Source of the DNA: Streptomyces sp. DI166 | Lineage (GTDB): Bacteria > Actinomycetota > Actinomycetes > Streptomycetales > Streptomycetaceae | NCBI RefSeq assembly: GCF_900091315.1 | Contig: NZ_FLSP01000006.1 | Span: forward strand, 1-64,000 | Direction of reading: 5' to 3' | Length of the DNA stretch: 64,000 nucleotides | Shown: positions 42,812-51,076 of the stretch, piece after piece | Numbering within the stretch: position 1 is the first letter of the stretch | Layout of the letters: each line of letters begins with the position of its first letter | Notes under the pieces: model-generated | Seen by the model: the letters and a program-made list of their open reading frames with translations, nothing else | Told to the model about the DNA's origin: nothing | Database searches by the model: none | Made by a program: the position numbers and the translations under genes

Positions 42812-43024
42812 TCAGCCGGCGCCCTGATACTCACTGAGTCTGCGCCGCCGCCGGTAGGTCAACAGCGTGGCGACGACGAACACGAGGGGAAGGTCCACTC
42901 CCATGGCCATCCAGGGGGTGAACACCGCCTCCAGCACTCCGGGCAGGTCGGTGAGCAGGGCGACGATCATCAGCACGATCAGTACGAAGGCGCCCTCCCT
43001 CGGCAACGACGTCCCGACGCCCAT
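42812..43024 (-). CDS. Small two-helix membrane protein, 70 aa
   Basis: The product starts at ATG 43024 behind GGGAGG. It shows two membrane stretches (GAFVLIVLMIVALLTDLPGVLEAV and MGVDLPLVFVVATLLTYRRRRR) and a basic end. It is tightly linked to the M19 dipeptidase gene. I recognise no family; it could be a small transporter subunit or anchor. Confidence 0.65.
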   Translation of the reverse strand: MGVGTSLPREGAFVLIVLMIVALLTDLPGVLEAVFTPWMAMGVDLPLVFVVATLLTYRRRRRLSEYQGAG

Positions 43025-43192
43025 ACGCCTCCCACTCCCGGCCCAACGGCCAACCCCGGCACAGGCGTTCACTGCTCAAGCGGGTGCTCATTCTGGCAGC
43101 GGTACGGTACGCGGGCCAGAGGGTCGCCTCGACCGGCAGTGGGGGTCCAGGGCAACGGCGGGAGCCTTCGGCGGGGGGTCTACGCACTCGGC

Positions 43193-44833
43193 TCACTCGG
43201 CGCTGGACCTGTCGGCGATGGTGATCAGCCGTAGCTGCACCATCGCGGCGAACCGGGCGGACGGGTCCTGAAGGTCGATCCGCCCCACCTCGGCGACCCT
43301 GCGCAGCCGGTACCGAAAGGTGTTGGGGTGGACGTACACACTGGCCGAGGCCGCGATCACGTCGCCGAAGGCGTCCAGCCAGGCCCTCAGTGTCTCCACG
43401 AGGTGCGCGTTGTGCTGGGCGTCGTAGGCGGCGAGCAGGGCGAGCGGGCCGGAGAGTTCGTCGCGGTTGGCGATGGCCAGATCCCGCATCTCCAGCATGA
43501 GGGCGTCGACGTACACCTCGGAGATCGGGGCGACACGCTGGGAGGACCGGCCGCTGAGCAGCACGCGCAGCGCGCGGTCGGCGTTGGTGCGTGAGCGCGG
43601 GAGGGCCGCCGGTTCCTGGGCCACCGAGCCGATCCCGATGACGGCGCCGATGCGCTCGCCGGTGCGCTGGAGGAAGTTCGACGCCACGTGGGCGGCGCGT
43701 TCCCGCGCGTGCGCGGTGTCGCCCGACACCGGCAGGAGGGCGTAGATCGTGTCGCCGAGCAGGGCCACGGCGGAGCGCGGCTGCACGGCGGTGAGATGGA
43801 CGGCCAGGGCACCGGCCAGTCGCTGGCGCTCGGCAGCGATGTGGGCGCGGTCCTCGTCGTGGTCGGGCACCAGGCCCATGGCCATGACCAGCGTGGGCTC
43901 GTCGACCAGATCCAGGCGGCCCAGCGCCTCGACGGCCCCCGCGCCTCCCTCCAGCACGGTCGTGACGAGACCGGCTCGCAGCCGGTTCTCGGCGTCGGCG
44001 CCGGCCCGGAAACGCAGCATGTGCAGCGCCACGAGCTTGGCCGACTCCAGGAACGCCTCCTCCCGCTCGGGGGTGAGCGGTCTGCGTACCGCCGCCCAGA
44101 CCGAACCGAGGAACTCGTCCCCGGCGCGCACGGCGACCGCGACCCTGGGCAGCGCGTCGGCGTCCTCGGTCTTCGCCGCGGGGACGTGCACCAGACCGTC
44201 ACTGAGGTACAGCTCCCGGAAGACGCCGTCCTCCTCATGGATGCGCAGGTAACGCTCCGGAACCTGTCGGGCCAGGATGGTCTCCACGCGCGAGGAGTCC
44301 GCCTCGTCCTGCCTCCCCGAGAAGGCGAGCACCCTCGACCGCCGGTCCTCGATGGTGACGGGTGCGTCCAGCAGGGTGGCGATCGCGTTCGCCAGGGCGA
44401 ACAGGTCACCGGACGGAACCCCGCCCAGCGTGTGCGCCCCGGCGTCGCCGACGTCCTCTTCGGAGAGCAGCGTGCGCAGCATCGCCGCCAGCTGCGCCCA
44501 GGACGCGCCGCGGGTCAGGGCCAGCAGGGCGACGCCGGTCTCGGTGACGACCGGCTCCAGCGCGTCCGCGTCCTCGACGGGGGCCCGCACCACCAGTGCC
44601 GTGGCCTTCTTGCCCTGGAGGCTGCGCAGCAGGCCGGCGATGTCCTCGGTGCCGTGCACGCCCACGCCGAGCACGATGGCCTGCGCCGGGTAGTGCTGCT
44701 CGTCGTACGGATCATGGATGCCGACGCCACCGATCTCGCGTGCGGCGAGCGCGTCGCCGTGCACCAGGTCGAGAAGGGTGGAACCGAGATCCTCCAGCAC
44801 GCGGCTGAGGCTCCCGGCGGGGTACGTCGACAT
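43193..44833 (-). CDS. PucR-family transcriptional regulator
   Basis: This regulator of about 546 residues has an N-terminal PucR-type ligand domain (LEDLGSTLLDLVHGDAL through LLALTRGASWAQLAAML), a middle GAF-like part and a GGDEF-related region (DEPTLVMAMGLVPDHDE). The C-terminal helix-turn-helix is ETLRAWLDAFGDVIAASASVYVHPNTFRYRLRRVAEVGRIDLQDPSARF. Such proteins activate purine or amino acid catabolism genes. Its place beside the dipeptidase and racemase operons suggests control of those. An upstream ATG at 44845 is an alternative start. Confidence 0.9.
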   Translation of the reverse strand: MSTYPAGSLSRVLEDLGSTLLDLVHGDALAAREIGGVGIHDPYDEQHYPAQAIVLGVGVHGTEDIAGLLRSLQGKKATALVVRAPVEDADALEPVVTETGVALLALTRGASWAQLAAMLRTLLSEEDVGDAGAHTLGGVPSGDLFALANAIATLLDAPVTIEDRRSRVLAFSGRQDEADSSRVETILARQVPERYLRIHEEDGVFRELYLSDGLVHVPAAKTEDADALPRVAVAVRAGDEFLGSVWAAVRRPLTPEREEAFLESAKLVALHMLRFRAGADAENRLRAGLVTTVLEGGAGAVEALGRLDLVDEPTLVMAMGLVPDHDEDRAHIAAERQRLAGALAVHLTAVQPRSAVALLGDTIYALLPVSGDTAHARERAAHVASNFLQRTGERIGAVIGIGSVAQEPAALPRSRTNADRALRVLLSGRSSQRVAPISEVYVDALMLEMRDLAIANRDELSGPLALLAAYDAQHNAHLVETLRAWLDAFGDVIAASASVYVHPNTFRYRLRRVAEVGRIDLQDPSARFAAMVQLRLITIADRSSAE

Positions 44834-44987
44834 GTGCCTGATCATCTCCGCAGGTTAGGCACGAGGGCAGACCCGGACCTCGTTCCAGGGTACGAGCCTG
44901 TGCCGGTGTGTTCGTCGGGCGGAACGAACGGAGGTGGCGTGCCCGGGGACAGACGGGCCACGTAAGATCGTTCCCAGGGGTGGTGGC

Positions 44988-45629
44988 ATGGCCATGAAGG
45001 GCTACCGGTGGTGTGCGGGGATCGCGGCGCTGTGGCTGCTGACGGCGTGCGGGGGAGGCGGGGACAGTGGCGAGGTCACGGCGCTGACGAAGAAGCAGGC
45101 GCAGCAGGCGCTGCCGGACAAGCAGGCCATGGCGGGTTGGCGCGAGCAAGCGGAGCCTCTCGCCATCAAGATGGAGAAGATCCACCGTGAGCAGGCGTGC
45201 CCGTCGAAGGGCAACGCCGGCTGCGAGAAAGCCCGTTACTACGGCACGTCCACATTCCGGCGCGACGAGAAGCCGACCGACGTCACCTTCTTGATCATCA
45301 CGTACGACAGTGAGGAGTCGGCCCGGAAGGCGTACGACGTGCTCTGGGACGGCTACTACGGCGACCGGGCCGGGCCGGAGGCGAGGACGTTCGACATCGG
45401 TCCGGTCGGTGACGAGCGGGACGCCAGGTTCGGTAGCGCCGGTTTCAAGGGCGAGCCCGGAGCGGTGGCCCAGGCGCGGGTCGGCTCGGTGGTGCTGTGG
45501 ACGCTCGCGGCCGGCCTGGCCAAGGGCACCCTTGAGGAGGACGAGGTCCGGGACCTGACCGAAGTGTTCGTGGAGCGGGCTCAGCAGGCGCACGACGGGA
45601 AGACGCCGTCGGCCGCGCTGGGCGACTGA
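44988..45629 (+). CDS. Predicted lipoprotein, 213 aa
   Basis: The N-terminus MAMKGYRWCAGIAALWLLTACGGGG has a lipoprotein signal with the lipobox LTAC at about residue 21. The mature domain is charged and contains TFLIITYDSEESARKAYDVLWDGYYG and a helical end. I recognise no family. AGGGG lies before the ATG. It is monocistronic, and a weak 7-bp hairpin (45679-45706) separates it from the convergent P450 gene. Confidence 0.78.
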   Translation: MAMKGYRWCAGIAALWLLTACGGGGDSGEVTALTKKQAQQALPDKQAMAGWREQAEPLAIKMEKIHREQACPSKGNAGCEKARYYGTSTFRRDEKPTDVTFLIITYDSEESARKAYDVLWDGYYGDRAGPEARTFDIGPVGDERDARFGSAGFKGEPGAVAQARVGSVVLWTLAAGLAKGTLEEDEVRDLTEVFVERAQQAHDGKTPSAALGD

Positions 45630-45727
45630 CCGACGGCGCTGTCCGTGCAGTCGCGTATCGCGGCACGAACTGTTCAGTGGGGCGGCCCCGGTGCGAGGAC
45701 CGCCCCTCCCGCGTCCGCCCCGTCAGC

Positions 45728-47026
45728 TCACGCCGGCGTCACCTCCACCGGCAGGCGCTTGATGCCGTTGACGAAGTTGGAGCGCACCCGCGGTACGTCG
45801 CCCACGAGGCGGATGTCGGCCAGCCTGGGGATCAGCTCCTCGAACATGATGCGGATCTCGGTGCGGGCCAGCAGGTTGCCCAGGCACAGGTGGGGGCTGC
45901 CCTTGCCGAAGGTGATGTGGTCGTTGTTCTCGCGGGTGACGTCGAAGTCGTAGGGGTTGCCGAAGACTTCCTCGTCGCGGTTGCCGGAGGCGAACCACAT
46001 GACGACCTTGTCGCCCTCCTTCACCTTCTTGCCGCCGAGTTCGACGTCACGGGTCGCGGTGCGGCGGAAGTGGTAGACGGGGGAGGCCCAGCGCAGGAAC
46101 TCCTCGACCGCCGTGGGGATGAGGGACGGGTCGTCCTTAAGGCGGGCGAGCTGGTCCGGGTGCTGGAGGAGGGCCAGCATGGAGTGGGTGATGGTGTGCC
46201 GGGTGGTCTCGTTGCCGGCGACGACGAGGAGCAGGAAGTAGTTGTCGAAGTCCTGCGCGGAGAGCGGGACTCCGTCGCGCGGGGTCTCGTTGACCAGCCG
46301 CGAGATCAGGTCGCTGCCGTTGCCGCCGCGCCGCTGCCGGGCCAGTTCCCGCCCGTACGCGAAGACCTCCAGTGAGGCGGGGGAGCGGAAGGGCAGGTCG
46401 CGGTACTTCTCGCTCTCCTCGCTGTGCAGCAGGACATCGGCGTAGTCGGGGTCGGTGTTGCCGATGATCCGGTTGCCCCAGTCGATGAGCTGCTGGTTGT
46501 CCTCCGGCGGCACGTCCAGCAGCCGGGCGAGCACGTTGATGGGGAAGTCGGCGGAGACTTCCTTGACGAAGTCGAAGGTGCCCATGGCCAGGGCGGCGTC
46601 GAGGGTGGTGGCGGTGAGGCCGCGCAGGAAGTCGGCGTAGCTGTTGATGACGCTCGCGCCGAACTGCCGCTGGAGCAGGCTGCGCAGGGCCCGGTGCCGG
46701 ACGCCGTCCAGTTCCAGGATGGAGGCGCGCTTCTTGATCTGGTCGTCGTCGAGCTCTTCGAGGTTGACGAACTTCGAGGAGGTGAAGGTCTCGGCGTCGC
46801 GGTCGACGCGGGCGATGTCGGCGTGCCGGGTCACCGCCCAGAAGCCGGAGTTGGGGGCGTCCTCCTCCTGCCAGTGGACGGGGTCCTCGTGCCGAAGGGT
46901 GTGGAACATGCGCCACGGGGTGACGCCGTCGGTGAAGTTGTCGAGGTTGGCGAGGTCGACGTCGGCCAGCGGCAGCGGCTCGCGCACGGCCTCGGTGACG
47001 GACTGGGCGGGGGTGCTGGTGGTCAT
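45728..47026 (-). CDS. Cytochrome P450
   Basis: This 432-residue soluble monooxygenase has the I-helix oxygen motif VVAGNETTRHTITHSM near residue 240, the ExxR pair in AVEEFLRWASPV and the haem-binding loop FGKGSPHLCLGNLLAR with the Cys ligand near residue 356. The long N-terminus and FRRTATRDVELGGKKVKEGD resemble the group that oxidises sterols, terpenes or aromatic acids (CYP124/125/107-like, tentative). It is the second gene after the glutamine-synthetase-like gene, 40 bp apart. Its likely electron donors, a 3Fe-4S ferredoxin and an FAD reductase, are the first genes of the divergent operon. The substrate is probably the gamma-glutamyl amide or its aromatic amine (inference). Confidence 0.94.
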   Translation of the reverse strand: MTTSTPAQSVTEAVREPLPLADVDLANLDNFTDGVTPWRMFHTLRHEDPVHWQEEDAPNSGFWAVTRHADIARVDRDAETFTSSKFVNLEELDDDQIKKRASILELDGVRHRALRSLLQRQFGASVINSYADFLRGLTATTLDAALAMGTFDFVKEVSADFPINVLARLLDVPPEDNQQLIDWGNRIIGNTDPDYADVLLHSEESEKYRDLPFRSPASLEVFAYGRELARQRRGGNGSDLISRLVNETPRDGVPLSAQDFDNYFLLLVVAGNETTRHTITHSMLALLQHPDQLARLKDDPSLIPTAVEEFLRWASPVYHFRRTATRDVELGGKKVKEGDKVVMWFASGNRDEEVFGNPYDFDVTRENNDHITFGKGSPHLCLGNLLARTEIRIMFEELIPRLADIRLVGDVPRVRSNFVNGIKRLPVEVTPA

Positions 47027-47066
47027 GCGGTGTGTGCTCCTCGGCGGTGCGTACGGGGGCCGGTGC

Positions 47067-48422
47067 TCAGAGGTGGTAGGCGTACTCGGTGAACTCCCAG
47101 TCGGTGACGTGCCGTTGGAAGCGCTCGACCTCGTCGCGCTTGTAGGCGAGGTAGGAGGAGGTGAAGTCCTTGCCGAGCACCTCGGTCAGCGCCGTGTCGG
47201 CCTCCAGGGCGTCGAGCGCGGCGGGCAGGGACATCGGCAGCAGGGGTGACTTGGTGGTGTCGTAGCCGTAGCCCTCCAGCGGGGCGGGGGGCTCCTCGCC
47301 GGCCAGCACTCCCAGCAGGGCGGCCGCGATGGTGCCCGCGACCAGCAGGTACGGATTCGCGCTGGCGTCGCCGAGACGCAGTTCCAGGCGGGCGGCAGCG
47401 CCGCGCTCCGGCGGTATGCGGACCATGGCGCTGCGGTTGTCCAGGCCCCAGTCGACCAGCCAGGGGGCGAGGGTGTCGGGACCGAAGCGCTTGTAGGAGT
47501 TGACGGTCGGGTTGGCAAGCGCGGCCAGTGCGGGGGCGTGGGCGAGGATGCCGGCCACGGCGTGGCGTCCGGCGGTGGACAGGCCGTAGGGGGCGGACGG
47601 GTCGTCGAAGGCGTTGGCGCCCCGGTCGTCCGTACAGGAGAGGTGCAGGTGGAAGCCGGAGCCGCCCGCGCCGTTGAAGGGTTTGGCCATGAAGGTGGCC
47701 AGGCGGCCTTCCTTGCGGGCGAGTTCCTTCACGGCCGACTTGAAGCGGAAAGCGCGGTCCGCGGCGGTCATGGCGTCGCAGTGGGTCAGGTTGATCTCGA
47801 ACTGCGAGCCGTCGAACTCGTGGTTGCCGCTGCTGACGCCGATGTTCATGGCGTGCAGCTGACGCAGGGTGCGCAGCAGGTGGTTGTCGTCGTCGGCGCG
47901 CAGGCCCGCGGTGTAGACGACGCCCTGGATGTCGCTGTACTTGCGCCAGCCGGTCGGGGCGCCGGGGTCGGCGTCGCACAGGAAGTATTCGAGTTCGGGT
48001 CCGACGACGGGGTTGAGTCCGTGCTCGGCGCACCGGTCGAGGACGGCGCGCAGCAGGTCGCGCGGGGATTCCGGGGCGGGCCGCCCGGTGGCCGGGTCGG
48101 TCACGTCGCCCAGGCAGGTGGCGACGCCCGGTTCCCACGGCAGGGCAGTGAGGGTGTCGAGGTCGGGGCGTACGCAGATGTCGGGCAGGCCCGCGTCCAG
48201 CCCGCCGGTGACGGGGACGACGTCGCCCTGCGGGGTGGTGTGGTAGACGGCGCGGCAGAAGGCGAGGCCGTGGTCGCAGGCCGAGGGCAGATGGTCCAGC
48301 AGGACGTCCCGGGCCCGCTCGGTGCCGATGAGGTCGGGATAGGTCACCCGGACCACGTCGATGCCCTCGGCGGCCAGCCGTTCCATGTGCCGGCGGACGG
48401 GTGGGGTGTCGGATGCGCTCAC
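47067..48422 (-). CDS. Glutamine-synthetase-like gamma-glutamyl-amine ligase
   Basis: This 451-residue type I GS-fold protein lacks some glutamine synthetase features. It has VVGPELEYFL (metal Glu), SSGNHEFDGSQFEINLTHCDAM (metal and glutamate site), FMAKPFNGAGGSGFHLHLS (the KP-x(6-8)-G-S-G-x-H region) and PTVNSYKRFGPDTLAPWLVDWGLDNRSAMVRIP. The adenylylation Tyr loop of GlnA is absent. Such paralogues (PuuA, IpuC, TdnQ/AtdA1, GlnA3/GlnA4) join glutamate to amines instead of ammonia. A gamma-glutamyl hydrolase and aldehyde dehydrogenases in the same island support that use. The start GTG 48422 has GAGGAG upstream. The amine is not known; an aromatic one fits the meta-cleavage genes. Confidence 0.88.
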   Translation of the reverse strand: MSASDTPPVRRHMERLAAEGIDVVRVTYPDLIGTERARDVLLDHLPSACDHGLAFCRAVYHTTPQGDVVPVTGGLDAGLPDICVRPDLDTLTALPWEPGVATCLGDVTDPATGRPAPESPRDLLRAVLDRCAEHGLNPVVGPELEYFLCDADPGAPTGWRKYSDIQGVVYTAGLRADDDNHLLRTLRQLHAMNIGVSSGNHEFDGSQFEINLTHCDAMTAADRAFRFKSAVKELARKEGRLATFMAKPFNGAGGSGFHLHLSCTDDRGANAFDDPSAPYGLSTAGRHAVAGILAHAPALAALANPTVNSYKRFGPDTLAPWLVDWGLDNRSAMVRIPPERGAAARLELRLGDASANPYLLVAGTIAAALLGVLAGEEPPAPLEGYGYDTTKSPLLPMSLPAALDALEADTALTEVLGKDFTSSYLAYKRDEVERFQRHVTDWEFTEYAYHL

Positions 48423-48480
48423 CGGTGTCTCCTCTGGGGAAGGGGGCGCCTTGCAGACTCGGGGCTCAGGGCGCTTCGGA

Positions 48481-48532
48481 GAAAGCAGGGGGAGAAAGCA
48501 GGGGGAGAAAGCAGGGGGAGAAAGCAGGGGGA
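48481..48532. repeat. Tandem 13-bp repeat, four units
   Basis: GAAAGCAGGGGGA is repeated four times without change, with a partial fifth copy. It lies in the leader region of the GS-like gene, 59 bp upstream of its start. On the transcribed strand it is a C/T-rich tract. Confidence 0.9.
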
Positions 48533-48585
48533 GAAAGCGAAGGATGAGGGCGGCCGTGCACCGCGGGACCACGGCAGGCCGCTCT

Positions 48586-48707
48586 GTTTGGTGCCAAACG
48601 GTAAGGACGCCGGTTGCCTCGCCGCAAGGGGGCTGAAGCGAAAATTTATCCATGTGGATAGCTATTGACCAGGGGTCTGCGGCTTCCTATGTTGTTTGAA
48701 GCCAAAC
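48586..48707. promoter_or_regulatory. Divergent GS-like/ferredoxin promoter region with two 14-bp operators
   Basis: GTTTGGTGCCAAAC (48586-48599) and GTTTGAAGCCAAAC (48694-48707) share a 14-bp plan found again at 55176. The plus-strand promoter is clear: TTGACC (48665-48670), 17 bp, TATGTT (48688-48693), with the second operator starting at the next base. On the minus strand a TTGCGG-18 bp-TACCGT arrangement sits the same way against the first operator. An operator just after the -10 in both directions is the layout of a repressor, most likely the TetR protein encoded at 54365. Confidence 0.6.
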
Positions 48708-48820
48708 GAGTTGGGGTGCGGTGTTCACCGCGCCCTTTGGCCGGGGCCCGGCCGGTCGCTGGACCGGGCCCCTTTCTTCCCTCTCCCCGACGCCCCTGCT
48801 CAGCCCCAGGAGGACCGGCC

Positions 48821-49009
48821 ATGAAGGTCGTCGTCGACATGAACAAGTGCCAGGACCACGGCCAGTGCGTCTTCGCCGCCCCCGATGTCTTCAGCTTCGA
48901 CGACGCCGGCCGACTGGCCTACGTCGCCGACCCCGACGACGCGCTGCGCGACGAGGTCGAGGAGGCCGCCGACGTCTGCCCGCTCCAGGCCATCCGGATC
49001 GAGGACTGA
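48821..49009 (+). CDS. 3Fe-4S ferredoxin, P450 partner
   Basis: This 62-residue electron carrier has MNKCQDHGQCVFAAP, where the usual second cluster Cys is replaced by His, and a distal Cys in ADVCPLQAI. That is the three-Cys pattern of actinobacterial P450 ferredoxins. AGGAGG precedes the ATG. The reductase gene follows after three bases, and the P450 lies in the divergent operon. Confidence 0.95.
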   Translation: MKVVVDMNKCQDHGQCVFAAPDVFSFDDAGRLAYVADPDDALRDEVEEAADVCPLQAIRIED

Positions 49010-49012
49010 GCC

Positions 49013-50221
49013 GTGCGCGCACCCATCGTCGTGGCCGGCGCCTCCATGGCCGGCCTGCGCACCGCCGAGCAACTGCGCGCCGCGGGCTGGGACGGACCGA
49101 TCATCCTGATCGGCGACGAGTCGCACATGCCCTACAATCGGCCCCCGCTCTCCAAGGAGGTGCTGGCGGGCAGGGCGACCTTCGACTCCCTCGCCTTCCG
49201 GCCGCGCACGGCCGTCGCCGACGTCACCTGGCGGCTCGGCACCAAGGCCGTACGCGCCGACCTCGACCGGCACCTCGTCGAACTCGACGACGGCGAGGCC
49301 CTCACCTACGCCGGACTCGTCATCGCCACCGGAATGCGCCCCCGGCGCCTGCGCTGCCCCGGCCCCACCACCGGCCGGCACACCGTCCGCACCCTGGACG
49401 ACGCCCGCGGCCTGCGCGACGCGCTGACCAGGCCGGGTGTGCGCGTGGTCGTGGTCGGGGCGGGCTTCATCGGCTGCGAAGTCGCCGCCACCGCCGTGGC
49501 GCTCGGCGCCGCCGAGGTCACCGTGGTCGACCCGCTGCCGCTGCCCATGATCGGCCCCCTCGGCGAACCCCTCGCCCGGGCGCTGCGCGACCGCCACGAG
49601 CAGCGGGGCGTCCGCTTCGCCCTCGGCACCGGCGTGACCGCCTTCGAGGGCGAGGACCACGTCACCGGAGTGATCCTGGCGGACGGCTCGGTACTCGCCG
49701 CGGACGTGGTCGTCGAGTCCGTCGGCTCCGTCGCCAACACCGAATGGCTCGACGGCAACGGCCTCGACCTGACCGACGGCGTCCTCACCGACGAGCACCT
49801 GCGCGTCGGCTGCCGCCCCGACGTCGTCGCTGTCGGCGACATCGCCCGCTTCCCCAACGCCCGCTACGACGGCGTACCGCGCCGCGTCGAGCACTGGTCC
49901 ATCCCGACGGACACCGCCAAGCACGCCGCCCGCGTCCTCGCCGCCCACCTGGGCGGCACCGAGTCCGGCCTCGCGCCCTTCGCCCCGCTGCCCACCTTCT
50001 GGAGCGACCAGCACGACTTCCGGCTCCAGTCCTTCGGCGCCCCCGCCCTCGGCAAGGACGACATCCGCGTCCTCGAAGGAGACCTCGACGGGGACGTCCT
50101 GGTCGGCTACCACACCGACGGCCGCCTGGTCGGCGTCGTCGCCCTCGGCGGCACCGCCGCGGCGGCAGCGGCCGCCCGCCACCGCGCCGAACTGCTAAAG
50201 CAGCCCGCCCTCACCGCCTAA
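49013..50221 (+). CDS. FAD-dependent ferredoxin reductase
   Basis: This 402-residue pyridine nucleotide-disulfide-type reductase passes electrons from NAD(P)H to the ferredoxin. The FAD fingerprint is IVVAGASMAGLRTAEQLRAAGWDG at the N-terminus and the NAD(P)H fold VRVVVVGAGFIGCEVAATAVALGAAEVTVVD near residue 140. The second FAD motif is DVVAVGDIARFPN near 275. A reductase-type C-terminal domain contains FWSDQHDFRLQSFG. It begins at GTG 49013. Confidence 0.95.
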   Translation: MRAPIVVAGASMAGLRTAEQLRAAGWDGPIILIGDESHMPYNRPPLSKEVLAGRATFDSLAFRPRTAVADVTWRLGTKAVRADLDRHLVELDDGEALTYAGLVIATGMRPRRLRCPGPTTGRHTVRTLDDARGLRDALTRPGVRVVVVGAGFIGCEVAATAVALGAAEVTVVDPLPLPMIGPLGEPLARALRDRHEQRGVRFALGTGVTAFEGEDHVTGVILADGSVLAADVVVESVGSVANTEWLDGNGLDLTDGVLTDEHLRVGCRPDVVAVGDIARFPNARYDGVPRRVEHWSIPTDTAKHAARVLAAHLGGTESGLAPFAPLPTFWSDQHDFRLQSFGAPALGKDDIRVLEGDLDGDVLVGYHTDGRLVGVVALGGTAAAAAAARHRAELLKQPALTA

Positions 50222-50235
50222 GGACCTCGCTGACC

Positions 50236-51042
50236 ATGACCACCGTTCGTGGATTCTTCTCCCCCAAGACGGCGAGCGGCGCCTCGTCACTGATCCCCTC
50301 CCCGCCCTGGCGCTACTCCGGCGACCTGCTCACCGTCGAGTACCGCACCGACCCCGCCCGCGTACGCGAACTGCTCCCCGAGCCGCTCCAGCTCGCCGAC
50401 GAGGACCCCGGTGCCGTCGCGCTGATCTGGGCCGACTGGCAGTCCTGCTCGACCTCCGGCGACGAACTGCTCGACCCGGTGCGCGCCCAGTACAAGGAGG
50501 CCTTCGCCGTCGTCCGCTGCAAGTACAAGGGCCGGACCTACACCCGCTGTGTCTACATCTGGGTCGACAAGGACTTCGCGATCGCCCGCGGACTGCACCA
50601 GGGCTACCCGAAGAAGCTCGGCTCCATCCACCAGACCCGCCCGCACCCGTACGGGCCCGCCCCGCGCATCGAGGCCGGCGCGCGCTTCGGCGCCACCCTC
50701 GCCGCCGCCGACCGGCGCCTGGCCCAGGCCGTGGTCACCCTGCGCGAGCCGTCCGAGACCAACGGCTTCGTCAACGGCCACCCCATGGCCCACCACCGCT
50801 GGCTGCCGTCCATCGAGAAGGGCAAGGGCCTCGCCCTCGACGAGCTGATCGAGTCCGGCGCCGCCTCCTTCGAGGGCGGACAGCCGTGGATGGGTGACGC
50901 CGAGCTGGAACTGTTCGAGGCCCCCACCGAGGAGCTGGCCCGCCTGGAGGTCCGCGAGCCGATCGCCGCCTACTACCGGCAGCTCGGCGTGGTCTGGGAC
51001 GGCGGCCGACTGCTGGAGTCCGGCACGTCCGGAGCCGAGTGA
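50236..51042 (+). CDS. Acetoacetate decarboxylase-family protein
   Basis: This 268-residue protein of the ADC fold has the Schiff-base region GLHQGYPKKLGSIHQTRPH, where the first or second Lys would be catalytic, and an upstream acidic stretch EYRTDPARVRELLPEPL. Family members include decarboxylases, but also hydratases and aldolase-dehydratases acting on oxo-acids. It lies between the P450 electron-transfer genes and the ring-cleavage genes. It may therefore act on a meta-cleavage product instead of acetoacetate (inference). Confidence 0.88.
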   Translation: MTTVRGFFSPKTASGASSLIPSPPWRYSGDLLTVEYRTDPARVRELLPEPLQLADEDPGAVALIWADWQSCSTSGDELLDPVRAQYKEAFAVVRCKYKGRTYTRCVYIWVDKDFAIARGLHQGYPKKLGSIHQTRPHPYGPAPRIEAGARFGATLAAADRRLAQAVVTLREPSETNGFVNGHPMAHHRWLPSIEKGKGLALDELIESGAASFEGGQPWMGDAELELFEAPTEELARLEVREPIAAYYRQLGVVWDGGRLLESGTSGAE

Positions 51043-51076
51043 ACCCGCCCCCCACCCCGCGAGGAGCCCCCGCGAC

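Noticed and set aside
45679..45706. 7-bp hairpin between the lipoprotein and P450 genes as a firm terminator
   Set aside because: The stem is short and the loop is 14 bases. It may act as a terminator but is too weak to list as a separate feature.
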